DNA from: Neobacillus niacini
GTDB lineage: Bacteria > Bacillota > Bacilli > Bacillales > Cytobacillaceae
NCBI RefSeq assembly: GCF_023715415.1
Contig: NZ_JAMBOB010000006.1
Span: 310,001 to 374,000 of the forward strand
Reading direction: 5' to 3'
Length of the DNA: 64,000 bases
Under the pieces are notes generated by a model. It did not search any database, had not been told where the DNA came from, and saw only the letters and a list, made by a program, of their open reading frames with translations. The position numbers were made by a program, and so were the translations under genes. This document shows, piece after piece, positions 1 to 8,861 of this stretch (within the stretch, counting starts at the first letter, position 1; the number at the start of each line of letters is the position of its first letter).

Positions 1-48
1 AGTGAGAATAATGACAACAACAAATATTAGCAACCATTTATACTTCAA
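1..48 (-). CDS. ypjB: YpjB sporulation-associated protein, 5' end only
   Basis: Only the first 16 codons are in the window. They start with TTG at 48-46, behind a G-rich ribosome site (AGGGGGG, 7 bases upstream). The peptide starts MKYKWLLIFVVVIILT, a short basic end then a hydrophobic run, as in a signal peptide or membrane anchor. In B. subtilis ypjB follows qcrABC-ypjA in the same direction, and the same order is seen here. The identity rests on that order plus the signal-like start, because too little protein is visible for a family match. Its ribosome site lies in a strong predicted hairpin (48-98). Confidence 0.6.
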   Translation of the reverse strand, partial: MKYKWLLIFVVVIILT

Positions 49-98
49 ACCTTGTCCCCCCTATCATTACTAAAATGTATGAAAGGGTGGACAAGGTT
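48..98 (-). promoter_or_regulatory. Hairpin masking the ypjB ribosome site and start codon
   Basis: In the minus-strand RNA the segment from 98-85 (AACCTTGTCCACCC) pairs with 61-48 (GGGGGGACAAGGTT), 14 positions with one mismatch, across a loop of about 23 bases. The right arm contains the whole G-rich ribosome site of ypjB and touches its TTG start. No U-run follows, so it is not a terminator. Inference: it lowers or gates ypjB translation relative to qcr-ypjA. Confidence 0.5.
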
Positions 99-124
99 AG
101 ACCATCTTTTATCCTATCAATAAA

Positions 125-718
125 CTATTTTAATTTTAGTTTAAATCGATTAGGGCGGATAACAAAATAATAGCCAATACCCACTGACACAATCGATAGC
201 CAAAAAGTAAAATAACCTATTTTTGGTGTAACTTCATTTAACATGTGGTAGCGTGGCAGCATAAAAAATACGTAATCAATAACATCATTATGTAGTGTCC
301 AAATCGCAGTGACTATCAGGTGCCACCATTTAAAACGATAAAAGGGAGAATACAATATTGCTTGTACTGCCATCGCAAAATGAGAGAAAATTAACATAAC
401 ACCAATCCAATCTAGCTCTCCCTGTGCGAAAAAAACTAGAAAATTCATTACTACAGCCCATATTCCATACTTAAATAAAGTAACAATTGCAAGTGCTTCC
501 ATAAGTGGCCAATTCTTTTTTAACAGGAAAGCAGTGACTACAAAAACAAAAAACAGACTAGCAGTCGGGCTGTCAGGAACAAATATAAGAAAAATAGCTG
601 GAGTTTCTTTCAATTGCCAGCCATACCACACATACCCGTAAATTGTTCCGGCAATATTGATGATCAACAATAGTAATAAAAATGATCTATTTGCTAAGAG
701 GGGATAAATCCATTTCAC
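125..718 (-). CDS. ypjA: YpjA-like DUF1405 integral membrane protein
   Basis: A polytopic membrane protein of about 197 residues with roughly six hydrophobic segments and Trp/Tyr-rich loops. It matches the DUF1405 family YpjA by position directly after qcrC. Function is unknown. The longest frame starts with ATG at 736, but that ATG has no ribosome site. The GTG at 718 has AGAGG seven bases upstream, so I prefer it. A terminator separates it from qcrC, so it is probably transcribed partly by read-through. Confidence 0.75.
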   Translation of the reverse strand: MKWIYPLLANRSFLLLLLIINIAGTIYGYVWYGWQLKETPAIFLIFVPDSPTASLFFVFVVTAFLLKKNWPLMEALAIVTLFKYGIWAVVMNFLVFFAQGELDWIGVMLIFSHFAMAVQAILYSPFYRFKWWHLIVTAIWTLHNDVIDYVFFMLPRYHMLNEVTPKIGYFTFWLSIVSVGIGYYFVIRPNRFKLKLK

Positions 719-752
719 TTCTCTACCTCTTTTCATTTATTTTATTAATAAT

Positions 753-780
753 AAAAGCTGACGAGGTTCCGTCAGCTTTT
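753..780 (-). terminator. Terminator after qcrC
   Basis: Perfect 11-bp stem AAAAGCTGACG/CGTCAGCTTTT with a 6-base loop, T-rich on both sides. It sits just after the qcrC stop and can act in both directions. Confidence 0.85.
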
Positions 781-790
781 TACTAATTTA

Positions 791-1567
791 TTATTCTTTT
801 CCTAAGTTTGCGATGTATTCAGAAAGTTTTTTAAGCTGTTCGTCGTCACCTTTGAAAACTCCAGGAGGCATACTGCCCTTACCTTCTTTGGCAATTTTTG
901 CAATTTCCTCAGCAGATAATCCAGTATTAATTAAAGTTGGTGCAGCTGCTCCACCTTGGAAGGCATCACCGTGACAAGATAAACAAGTATTATCTGAAGC
1001 AAGCTTGTATTCTTCAGTTGTCTTGTCAATGTCAGCTGTTGCTACGATTTTACCATATTCTTTTGCTTTTTCCCAGTCATGGGTAGACGCACCCTGCCAT
1101 GTTAAAAATGTGATTGCAGCTATTGCTAACAACATAAATCCAGTTGCTAATGGGCGTTTGCTTGGACGGCGTTCTGGTCCGCGATCTAAGAATGGAGCTA
1201 ATAATAATGCTCCAAAAGCTAGTCCAGGAATAACCATCGCACCAACTACTGTGTATGGTCCAGCAGCAAATTCATACTTTAGCAATTGATATAAGAATAA
1301 GAAATACCAGTCCGGCATTGGAACATATCCTGTATCAGACGGATCCGCAATCCTTTCAAGTGGACTAGGATGTGCAACTGTTAAACATAAAATCCCAACA
1401 AGAAATACTGCACCTACCAACCATTCTTTCAAAAGGAAGTTAGGCCAAAATGCCTCTGTTTTACCAGGGTATTCTGAGTAATCCTTTGGAATATTCTTTT
1501 TCGTACGGGCCTCAGGTGCCAATACACGTGAGTCGCCAACGAATTTCATTCCTTTACCGCGATGCAT
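791..1567 (-). CDS. qcrC: Menaquinol:cytochrome c reductase, fused subunit IV / cytochrome c subunit
   Basis: Part of the Bacillus-type bc complex, which passes electrons from menaquinol to cytochrome c at the membrane. The 258 residues begin MHRGKGMKFVGDS, the typical Bacillus QcrC start. The N-terminal two thirds are subunit-IV-like, with several membrane helices and the Qo-site-type PDWYFLF motif near residue 90. The last ~70 residues are a cytochrome c domain with heme motif CLSCHG (near 194) and a distal Met in GSMPPG. Third gene of qcrABC; its c-type heme depends on the ResABC maturation genes encoded further along the window. Confidence 0.96.
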   Translation of the reverse strand: MHRGKGMKFVGDSRVLAPEARTKKNIPKDYSEYPGKTEAFWPNFLLKEWLVGAVFLVGILCLTVAHPSPLERIADPSDTGYVPMPDWYFLFLYQLLKYEFAAGPYTVVGAMVIPGLAFGALLLAPFLDRGPERRPSKRPLATGFMLLAIAAITFLTWQGASTHDWEKAKEYGKIVATADIDKTTEEYKLASDNTCLSCHGDAFQGGAAAPTLINTGLSAEEIAKIAKEGKGSMPPGVFKGDDEQLKKLSEYIANLGKE

Positions 1568-1631
1568 CGAACAATCCCCCTCCTTTATTCGTAAATTAAG
1601 ATTATTAATAGATCAGAATCAATTAAGAGTA

Positions 1632-2306
1632 TTATAGTGGTCCAGAAATACCCTGTTTACGAATCATCATGAAATGAGCTGCCAATAAGCCAAATAAAGC
1701 AGCAGGTAAGAAGAACACGTGAATCGCAAAGAAACGAGTTAAGGTTTGAGCACCAACAATTGTCTCATGACCTGACAGTAACGTTTTCAGGTGTATACCA
1801 ATAAACGGCACTGCTTCAATAATTTGAAGTGTAACTTTTGTAGCAAACAACGCTTTCATATCCCAAGGTAATAAATAACCTGTTAAACCTAAAGCTAGCA
1901 TGATGAAGAAAATAAGAACCCCAACAATCCAGTTTAGTTCACGAGGTTTTTTGTAAGCGCCTTGGAAGAAAACGCGTAATGTATGTAGGAACATCATTAC
2001 AATAACTAAACTAGCACCCCAATGGTGCATACCACGTACGATTTGTCCGAAAGCTACTTGGTTTTGAAGGTAGAATACAGACTCCCATGCGTTTTTAATA
2101 TCCGGTACATAATACATCGTTAAGAACATACCAGATAGAATTTGAATTACAGTAACAAAGAATGTCATACCGCCAAAGCAGTAAACAAATGCAGAAAAGT
2201 GATGTGCAGGATTGACATGCTCCGGTACTTCATGATCTGCGATATCGCGCCACAAAGGCGTAATATCTAAACGTTCATCTACCCAATCGTAAATTTTGTT
2301 TAACAA
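1632..2306 (-). CDS. qcrB: Menaquinol:cytochrome c reductase, cytochrome b subunit
   Basis: A 224-residue cytochrome b6-type protein that carries the b hemes and forms the quinol sites with QcrC. It has four membrane helices. The heme-ligating histidine pairs are in HHWGASL (near 95) and in the segment with IHVFFLP (near 195). GYLLPWDMKA is a hallmark of the family. It starts four bases after qcrA ends, consistent with translational coupling. Confidence 0.97.
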   Translation of the reverse strand: MLNKIYDWVDERLDITPLWRDIADHEVPEHVNPAHHFSAFVYCFGGMTFFVTVIQILSGMFLTMYYVPDIKNAWESVFYLQNQVAFGQIVRGMHHWGASLVIVMMFLHTLRVFFQGAYKKPRELNWIVGVLIFFIMLALGLTGYLLPWDMKALFATKVTLQIIEAVPFIGIHLKTLLSGHETIVGAQTLTRFFAIHVFFLPAALFGLLAAHFMMIRKQGISGPL

Positions 2307-2309
2307 TGA

Positions 2310-2816
2310 TTACGCCTCCTTTTTCTTAGGCTCAGCTTTACCTAAATAAAGTAAACCATCTTTTTCTTGGAATGGATATACATCCAATGGTGCAAGTGGC
2401 GGAGTTCCCTTAACGTTTGTTCCATCCTTTGTATACCTTCCAAAATGACATGGACAGAAGAATTCTTCTGGATTATCCCCAGTCCCCCAGCCGACTGTAC
2501 AGCCTAAGTGTTTACATACAGGAGATAGGGCAACTATGTTATCCTGTTCATCCTTATAAACCCAGGCAGTATTTGAAACGTCTGAAGTATACCAAGCATC
2601 CTTTTGCTCAAACGTGAAATCAACTCGTTGTGGTTCACTTGTAATGTCGGAAATTTTCAATGGAGTTGCAATAAAATCTCCACCTGCTTCCACCGTTAAT
2701 ACTGGATCAACTGCAAAACGAACCATTGGCATTAACATACCTGCTGCCATAAACCCTCCTACACCTGTAAGTGTGTAGGTTAAAAATTGTCTTCTTGATA
2801 CACGATGCTTACTCAT
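2310..2816 (-). CDS. qcrA: Menaquinol:cytochrome c reductase, Rieske iron-sulfur subunit
   Basis: Carries the Rieske [2Fe-2S] cluster of the bc complex. Start chosen at ATG 2816 (MSKHRVSRRQF), preceded by GGGGGGA; this gives 168 residues, close to B. subtilis QcrA. The N-terminus has a twin-arginine-like SRRQFL motif then a hydrophobic anchor. Cluster ligands are in CKHLGC and CPCHFG, and the two extra cysteines form the usual disulfide. First gene of qcrABC, with a good vegetative promoter upstream (2890-2918). Confidence 0.97.
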   Translation of the reverse strand: MSKHRVSRRQFLTYTLTGVGGFMAAGMLMPMVRFAVDPVLTVEAGGDFIATPLKISDITSEPQRVDFTFEQKDAWYTSDVSNTAWVYKDEQDNIVALSPVCKHLGCTVGWGTGDNPEEFFCPCHFGRYTKDGTNVKGTPPLAPLDVYPFQEKDGLLYLGKAEPKKKEA

Positions 2817-2889
2817 GCTTATCCCCCCTCTATTCACAAGTTAAGTCCATCGGACATAAATTAAACACATATAAAACTAGGACATAACA

Positions 2890-2918
2890 ATGATATATCA
2901 AACTTTTTCCTAGGTCAA
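2890..2918 (-). promoter_or_regulatory. SigA-type promoter for qcrABC
   Basis: On the minus strand: -35 TTGACC (2918-2913), 17-base spacer, -10 TATCAT (2895-2890). Each box has one mismatch to consensus. It lies about 75 bases upstream of qcrA in the only gap between ypiF and qcrA. Confidence 0.65.
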
Positions 2919-2956
2919 TATCATACTATTTTAAAAACATGTTATTCAGAAAAGAA

Positions 2957-3421
2957 TTATTCATTTTCATTCCACTTTTGCGTAAAAAGGCTTAGCAGCT
3001 GCTTCACTTGACTCTCAATCATTGAAATCTTTTGTTGATCATTTAAATGCTCAAGCGGCAGAGACGGAAGCCAAATTAATGAACCTTTCAGCTCCTTCTC
3101 ATATATTTTCCAATCACTCTCTGAAGTTATGTAAAAAATATGCTTAAATTCATTCTTCTCGATATTTTCTTCCCATTTCTTCAATTGCTGAACTATGTTT
3201 TCTGGATAATCACTCTTTAAGTATGTAAAAGGTGGGAGTAACAATAGTCTTCCAGTAAATTGTCTTTCTAAGTAACTGGTAAGTAACGTAATAAATTCAG
3301 CACCTGAGGCTGATTCCCTCATTTCATTCCCAAATGAAACACTGTATAAGGGAATGACTGCTGTATCCACGTATTCTTTTGCAGTTAAATATGTTTCTAT
3401 ATCCTTTGAGACCCACTTCAT
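2957..3421 (-). CDS. ypiF: YpiF, DUF2487 family protein of unknown function
   Basis: A soluble, acidic protein of 154 residues with no signal peptide or membrane helix. Position (between ypiB and qcrA) and size match B. subtilis YpiF (DUF2487). No catalytic motif is evident. It ends just before the qcr promoter and has no clear terminator, so some qcr transcription may come from upstream. Confidence 0.8.
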   Translation of the reverse strand: MKWVSKDIETYLTAKEYVDTAVIPLYSVSFGNEMRESASGAEFITLLTSYLERQFTGRLLLLPPFTYLKSDYPENIVQQLKKWEENIEKNEFKHIFYITSESDWKIYEKELKGSLIWLPSLPLEHLNDQQKISMIESQVKQLLSLFTQKWNENE

Positions 3422-3520
3422 TTATGACACCAGCCCTTTTCACATCATTACTTCTATCATATCACTTTTCAAAAAAAACATAAAAGAAAAATAGGGAAAA
3501 GAATTTAGTATATAAAAAAA

Positions 3521-3549
3521 ATGGAAGCCGGCTTATCGCAGGCTTCCAT
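3521..3549 (-). terminator. Terminator overlapping the end of ypiB
   Basis: Stem ATGGAAGCC/GGCTTCCAT around an 11-base loop, followed on the minus strand by a run of eight T. The upstream arm lies in the last codons of ypiB. Confidence 0.75.
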
Positions 3550-4099
3550 TCTTCTCTGTTTCTTTTAGTTGATTTAGCTTTTCAGTTAATGCACGAAAAG
3601 CCGTTTTATCCTGCTTATCTAGTGCTTCATCAATTAGTTGAAGCAACTTCTCTCGTTGAAACCGCTCAATGCTGTTTTGTAAAAATTGTTCTGCTACCAT
3701 ACCGTCTTTTTCATTCACTTGCAGGTGTTTTGGTACAAATGGGTTTTCTTCTAATACAGCTGCATATTGATGAGCTTGATTAGAAGCATGAAAGTTTAAT
3801 TGGATAAAAATATCTTCGTCACGATTTAACCGAATATCATGGAAGGATTTTTCAGCATCAGTGGTCATAACATTTTCTTTATAAAAACGAAATGGTACTT
3901 TATCAACGCAGTGGGTCGACATGATTAAACCGCGTGGACAATACTGTGCTTGCTCTACAAAATGAACCTTCTCCATTAATTGGTCGTGACTCATTAAATA
4001 ATTAAGAATCCAAACACACTCTCTTCTTTTTAATTGATAATGATTTAAAAACCAACGAATAAAGTCCTTTTTCTCGTTGACAGAAACAGGGGTTGCCAT
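3533..4099 (-). CDS. ypiB: YpiB, UPF0302 protein with C-terminal IDEAL domain
   Basis: 188 residues. The N-terminal part is a UPF0302-type domain (residues ~5-135). The C-terminal part has the short IDEAL motif ([18 protein letters not shown], ~150-170), a small helical module found in several Bacillus ComK/YpiB-like proteins. Biochemical function is unknown. It follows ypiA by 35 bases and appears co-transcribed with it; the transcript probably ends at the terminator in its last codons. Confidence 0.88.
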   Translation of the reverse strand: MATPVSVNEKKDFIRWFLNHYQLKRRECVWILNYLMSHDQLMEKVHFVEQAQYCPRGLIMSTHCVDKVPFRFYKENVMTTDAEKSFHDIRLNRDEDIFIQLNFHASNQAHQYAAVLEENPFVPKHLQVNEKDGMVAEQFLQNSIERFQREKLLQLIDEALDKQDKTAFRALTEKLNQLKETEKNGSLR

Positions 4100-4134
4100 A
4101 TATAGTTTCCCTCCTCTGTATATTCAGCTTTTTA

Positions 4135-5400
4135 TTAATTCTCTCTACTTAATAGACGGTCAAGCAAATCAGCATATTCTCCATTTGTAGGATCACCTTT
4201 TTGTAACTGTTTAAAAATTTCGGCAGCGAGGTCGGTTTTTCCTTCCTCAATTAGAAAATAACCATAATCGTTCAAAAAAGCTTCATTATTCTTAAAAAAA
4301 GTATATGCACTTTCATATTTGTCTAATGCATCTGAATATTCTTCTAACTTATCATAAGCAAGGGCAGCGTCCCAAAGGAGCTGGGGTTCTTCATCATCTA
4401 TAAAATCCAGCTGTGAGATTAAATCTATGACTGCTTCATACCTTTCTTGTTGGAAAAATAGCTTATTTAGTGTAAGAGCCGCTTCTGTAAAACCTGGATC
4501 TAATGCAAGTGCCTCACGGAAATACTGTTCAGCTAACTCTGGTTTTGAAAGCTTAAGGGCAACTTTACCACCAAAGAAAAATAAATCTTTATTAAATTCA
4601 TCCTGCTTAATGCCTTCTTGGATTGCCGTTAGACTATTTTCAAGTTCTTCTTCCCGTTCGTATGCCTTCGCTAAATGTAAATAAAGGGAGTGGTATTCTG
4701 GGTCAAGCCCTTTTAACTCTTCGAATTTCTCAATTGAAGTCCGATTATAACCTGCTTGAAGTGCTGTAAAGGCATATCCGAATAGCGTATTAATTTCTAA
4801 TTTTTCATCGATTGCTTTGTCATAATAAGCTAGGGCTTCTTCAAATTCTCCCGAGGCACTTAAAAGCTCTGCCATTCGTTGATAAATGCTTACACCTGCT
4901 ATTTCATGATATTCCTTCAATACTGCTTCATATGATTTTAATGCCTTCGTTACTTCCCCTTGTTCACTGTAGAGTTCGCCTAAAGCGAAATCAATGATAA
5001 CCTCATCTGGCAAGATGTCTTTAGCTTTCTGCAATTTTCTTTCACATACCTCATATAATCCTTGGACTTGATAAAGGTCCGCTAAAAGCAAGAGAGATTG
5101 TCCAAAGCTGGGGTCATGTTCAGAGATTTTTTCTAATTCAAGAATTGCTTGTTCCTCATCCCCAGACTCCACTAAAATTTCACCTAGTAAGACAAGGAGT
5201 TCTCCCTCTTCAGGATAGATTGCCAAAAGATTTTCGACTAGCACCTTTGATTCATCTAAGAATCCAAACTGAAACATTTCTTCTGCAAGGATGAATTTTT
5301 CATCGGGCTGACCTTTGGTTAATACAACATTATATTCATTTATGGCTTCAATATGTTGACCGCTTTCCAACATTGAGATAATTTTATTTATTCTGTCCAT
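4135..5400 (-). CDS. ypiA: YpiA, tetratricopeptide-repeat protein
   Basis: 421 acidic residues made almost entirely of ~34-residue TPR helix pairs (repeated A-x-Y-x-A-L and L-x-P patterns), about 11 in tandem, without a catalytic domain. TPR arrays bind other proteins, so a scaffold or adaptor role is likely; the partner is unknown. Length and neighbours match B. subtilis YpiA. Downstream of the amidohydrolase-like gene (30-base gap) and upstream of ypiB, in one probable operon. Confidence 0.9.
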   Translation of the reverse strand: MDRINKIISMLESGQHIEAINEYNVVLTKGQPDEKFILAEEMFQFGFLDESKVLVENLLAIYPEEGELLVLLGEILVESGDEEQAILELEKISEHDPSFGQSLLLLADLYQVQGLYEVCERKLQKAKDILPDEVIIDFALGELYSEQGEVTKALKSYEAVLKEYHEIAGVSIYQRMAELLSASGEFEEALAYYDKAIDEKLEINTLFGYAFTALQAGYNRTSIEKFEELKGLDPEYHSLYLHLAKAYEREEELENSLTAIQEGIKQDEFNKDLFFFGGKVALKLSKPELAEQYFREALALDPGFTEAALTLNKLFFQQERYEAVIDLISQLDFIDDEEPQLLWDAALAYDKLEEYSDALDKYESAYTFFKNNEAFLNDYGYFLIEEGKTDLAAEIFKQLQKGDPTNGEYADLLDRLLSREN

Positions 5401-5430
5401 GATCTCTATCCTCTCGGTTCCCTTGATTGA

Positions 5431-6330
5431 CTATAATGCAAAGTAAGACGGGGTACGCACCCTAACATATTCTCCATATCCAGGTTTAAATAAAACCTCT
5501 TTCCCAGCTCGTATTACTTTTCCCTTGTTTACTGTCACTACAAGTCTATTACTATGATAAAGAAATAAAGCCGCTTCATCAACATTCATGATTTCTCTAG
5601 CTTTAAGATATAAATTATAGCTTACTTCTGCTCCATGCAGTAAGCTTGCCTTTTGTGGAAATAAACCAATTTTGTTTAATACTTTATTTGACAATGGTTG
5701 ATTTTCTATTAGTTCCTCATATAGTGCAGGGATTTTTTCATTTTCCATTATACCTTTCCATTTCGACACGACTGACCTTGCTTCCTTCTTTCCTTCATTA
5801 GAAATAATTGGAACAAGCGGGCAATTATAGGGGAAAAGAGCCTCCCTAATCCACCCCCATGGAATATTAGTTAGTTCACCGAAATCATCTACATCAATAA
5901 AAATTGCAGGAACTCTTTCTTTCTTACACTTCCTAATAAATGAAGGAGTTAAAAGGCGAAGAGGAATTTTCACACTAATAAGAAAGTCAATTGGACTGCT
6001 CATAAGTGCTGTTTTTGTCTCATTAATTTTTTTTGTTAATTCACTTTCGTAAGAAATCGGAATATAGGTTAGTAAGGTGGTACACCCTTTCAAAAGGAAA
6101 TTCTCAATCATATATTTCCGAAATTCCTGATAGGAAGCATTTAGAGGGATACTTGAATCTAAAAGTACGTAAGATGGGGTCATAATAAAAGGCTCTGCAT
6201 TCATTCTCATTAGTTTCTTATACTGGATTTGAGCAAATTTTGCAGCAATGTTGCTTCCTTTTATCAACAGCGATGATTTTGTAAGTTCCTTTTCCTTAAG
6301 AATATTGGCATTTTCAATAATATACTCCAT
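5431..6330 (-). CDS. Amidohydrolase-like protein lacking metal-binding residues (unknown function)
   Basis: 299 residues. I do not recognise a named gene. The start (an 'ENANIL' strand, then IKGSNIAA) and the end (LVVTVNKGKVIRAGKEVLFKPG) resemble the two halves of the composite beta-domain of amidohydrolases such as dihydroorotase or imidazolonepropionase. The usual PGxIDxHxH metal motif is replaced by TPSYVLLDSSIPLN, and no other paired histidines are evident. Inference: a non-catalytic relative. It has a good ribosome site (GGAAGGGGTGG) and sits after the aroA terminator, leading into ypiA-ypiB-ypiF. Confidence 0.6.
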   Translation of the reverse strand: MEYIIENANILKEKELTKSSLLIKGSNIAAKFAQIQYKKLMRMNAEPFIMTPSYVLLDSSIPLNASYQEFRKYMIENFLLKGCTTLLTYIPISYESELTKKINETKTALMSSPIDFLISVKIPLRLLTPSFIRKCKKERVPAIFIDVDDFGELTNIPWGWIREALFPYNCPLVPIISNEGKKEARSVVSKWKGIMENEKIPALYEELIENQPLSNKVLNKIGLFPQKASLLHGAEVSYNLYLKAREIMNVDEAALFLYHSNRLVVTVNKGKVIRAGKEVLFKPGYGEYVRVRTPSYFAL

Positions 6331-6405
6331 CCTACCACCCCTTCCCAGCTATAAAGTTCTTAAGACAAGCTATGAGCCAATCTAAAAAACTATGACAGAA
6401 AAAAA

Positions 6406-6427
6406 AAGCCGCACATAGGTGCAGCTT
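6406..6427 (-). terminator. Terminator of the aro supraoperon
   Basis: Stem AAGCTGCAC/GTGCGGCTT (minus strand, one mismatch) followed by nine T, immediately after the aroA stop. Confidence 0.85.
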
Positions 6428-7716
6428 TATTTTTTTAAGCTAGTAAGATGGCTGAAAAAGTTAGGGTAAGAAACCGAAATGGCCTCTGGGTTTTCAAGAT
6501 GAACTTGGTCCTTGCAAAGCAATGAAGCAATCGCAAGCATCATACCGATTCTATGGTCACCATGACTAGACACAGTTCCACCTCTGAGAGTAGTTCCGCC
6601 ATGAATTATCATTCCATCCTCAGTGGCTTCTATTGAAGCTCCAAGTTTCGATAATTCTTGTACAACTGTATCAATTCGATTCGTTTCTTTTACTTTAAGT
6701 TCAGATGCATCTTTAATAATGGTAGTTCCTTCCGCTTGTGTAGCTAATAAAGCAATGATTGGGATTTCATCAATTAGTCTTGGAATCACATCACCTTCTA
6801 TGACTGTTCCTTTAAGACTTGAAGTTTTAATCGTAATATTTCCAGTTGGTTCAAAGGCATTTTCATCGTAATTATGAATTTGTAAATTGGCACCCATTTG
6901 ATTCATAACCTCGATGATACCAGTTCTAGTCGGATTTAGACCTACATTCTTTAAGACAATTTCACTATCAGGAACAATCGCACCAGCAACTAGGAAAAAC
7001 GCTGCTGAAGAAATATCTCCAGGAACCAAAATATCAGAAGCAATCAACTTTTGACACCCTTTTACCGTAATTGTACGGTTATCCTTCCCGACTTCACCGC
7101 CAAATTTCCGAATCATTCTTTCCGTATGATCACGTGATTCAGCTTTTTCGATTATGATTGTTTCTCCCTCGGCTTGAAGACCTGCAAGAATTAACGCAGA
7201 TTTTACCTGTGCACTAGCCACAGGCATATTATAATGAATACGATTTAAATTTCCACCGCGAATACTAAGGGGAGTAAATTCTCCATTCTTACGACCGTCA
7301 ATATGTGCACCCATAGTTCTAAGTGGCTCGGTCACCCTTGTCATAGGTCTTTTTCCAATTGAATCATCACCTATGAGTGAAGAGAAGAATGGTCTTCCTG
7401 CTAAAATTCCTAATAATAATCGAATAGTAGTTCCAGAATTTCCAACATCCAATATCTCATTAGGTTCTTTTAAACCATCAAATCCATTTCCATGAATGGT
7501 TAATCCATTTTCATTTTCTTCAATTTCGACTCCTAACTTTCGGAAGCAGGAAATCGTACTTAAACAGTCATCGCCCGGCAAAAAATTCGTCACCCTTGTT
7601 ACACCTTGTGCAATTGAACCAAACATAACAGAACGATGTGAAATTGATTTATCTCCAGGTATTTCAATAATTCCCTTTAAACCATTGTTAGTGGGCTGCA
7701 ATGCTATTAATTCCAT
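6427..7716 (-). CDS. aroA: 3-phosphoshikimate 1-carboxyvinyltransferase (EPSP synthase)
   Basis: Joins phosphoenolpyruvate and shikimate-3-phosphate to give EPSP, the sixth shikimate-pathway step (called aroE in B. subtilis). 429 residues from ATG 7716, which has AGGTGATG just upstream; six extra codons of the longer frame lack a ribosome site. Visible motifs: GDKSISHRS near 22, [11 protein letters not shown] near 95, and the later RIDTV and GDHRIGMM segments. The early Gly-Thr pair suggests a class-II-like enzyme, though glyphosate response cannot be judged by eye. Last gene of the aroC-aroB-aroH-hisC-tyrA-aroA unit. Confidence 0.96.
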   Translation of the reverse strand: MELIALQPTNNGLKGIIEIPGDKSISHRSVMFGSIAQGVTRVTNFLPGDDCLSTISCFRKLGVEIEENENGLTIHGNGFDGLKEPNEILDVGNSGTTIRLLLGILAGRPFFSSLIGDDSIGKRPMTRVTEPLRTMGAHIDGRKNGEFTPLSIRGGNLNRIHYNMPVASAQVKSALILAGLQAEGETIIIEKAESRDHTERMIRKFGGEVGKDNRTITVKGCQKLIASDILVPGDISSAAFFLVAGAIVPDSEIVLKNVGLNPTRTGIIEVMNQMGANLQIHNYDENAFEPTGNITIKTSSLKGTVIEGDVIPRLIDEIPIIALLATQAEGTTIIKDASELKVKETNRIDTVVQELSKLGASIEATEDGMIIHGGTTLRGGTVSSHGDHRIGMMLAIASLLCKDQVHLENPEAISVSYPNFFSHLTSLKK

Positions 7717-7740
7717 TTCATCACCTATATTCAAATCAAA

Positions 7741-8850
7741 TTATGTTCCTATCGAGGTAGCGTAGCTTGAGCAGGAATGAATACACTTTTCCGCCCGCGC
7801 ACGGTCCTCTTCCGTTTGAAAACTAATAACTAAAACCCCGTAAATCTCATCTTCTCTAGTTTCCAAAATACGAATATTTGTTATACTAATATTTTCTTTT
7901 GCTAAGTATCCTGTTACCTCAGAAACAACACCCGGATAATCCGGAACATCGACAAATAAATCGTAAAATGAAGGAATCGCACCCTTTTCTCTTACCGGCA
8001 GTCCATCACGATATTGCTTTGCCTGCTGAAAATAGCGGAAAATCCCATCACTATTTTCCTCCACTAGTAGCTCCTTCACCCAGTCCATTTCTTCCTTCCA
8101 TCTATCAATTAACTCTATCAAAACCTCGCGATTATGCAGTAATATATCCTTCCACATTGCTGGGCTGCTAGAAGCAATCCTAGTAATATCTCTAAATCCC
8201 CCTGCAGCTAAACGAGGAATAAGACTCTCTTCTCCAGCTAACCTCTCCGTCTGACGAACTATAGAAGCTGCAATGATATGAGGGAAATGGCTGACGATTC
8301 CTGTTAAATAGTCATGAGTATCAGGGGTGACAATTAAGAATTTTGCACTTGTCCCGTTAAGCCAAGCCTTCAACATATCCACTTTGGTGTTTTCAATATG
8401 TTCCTCTGGCGTTAGTAGATAAAAGGCATTCTCAAAAAGAATTTCTTTTGCAGCCGACACACCACTTTTATGGGAGCCAGCCATCGGATGACCTCCGATA
8501 AAGGTGTAACCTTTTTTCATTAGGCCGGCAGCGTTAGCAACAATTTTACTTTTGGTACTCCCTGTGTCAGTAATGATGACGTCTGGATTTAACGGCTGCT
8601 CCGACAATAAGTGAATAATCGCTTCCGTTTCGATTACTGGTGCGGAAATAATTATTAAATCTGCGGATGCGGCACCTTCTGCTATATGATCAGCCACCTC
8701 ATCAATAACACCCAGCATTTTAGCTAGTCTAGCTTGTTCTTGATGAATATCATAGCCTATTATGATAGCATCTTTATGTTCTTTCTTAATACATAAAGCT
8801 AAAGAACCGCCAATTAACCCAAGCCCAATAACAAAAACTCGGCCTTTCAT
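7741..8850 (-). CDS. tyrA: Prephenate dehydrogenase with C-terminal ACT domain
   Basis: Oxidises prephenate to 4-hydroxyphenylpyruvate with NAD, the tyrosine branch. 369 residues. N-terminal Rossmann fold with GLGLIGGSLA (~8-17), prephenate-binding GGHPMAGSHKSG (~118), and a C-terminal ACT domain (~297-369) expected to bind tyrosine as feedback inhibitor. It lies 11 bases after hisC and 24 before aroA in the supraoperon. Confidence 0.96.
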   Translation of the reverse strand: MKGRVFVIGLGLIGGSLALCIKKEHKDAIIIGYDIHQEQARLAKMLGVIDEVADHIAEGAASADLIIISAPVIETEAIIHLLSEQPLNPDVIITDTGSTKSKIVANAAGLMKKGYTFIGGHPMAGSHKSGVSAAKEILFENAFYLLTPEEHIENTKVDMLKAWLNGTSAKFLIVTPDTHDYLTGIVSHFPHIIAASIVRQTERLAGEESLIPRLAAGGFRDITRIASSSPAMWKDILLHNREVLIELIDRWKEEMDWVKELLVEENSDGIFRYFQQAKQYRDGLPVREKGAIPSFYDLFVDVPDYPGVVSEVTGYLAKENISITNIRILETREDEIYGVLVISFQTEEDRARAEKCIHSCSSYATSIGT

Positions 8851-8861
8851 TGGTAGTCCCC

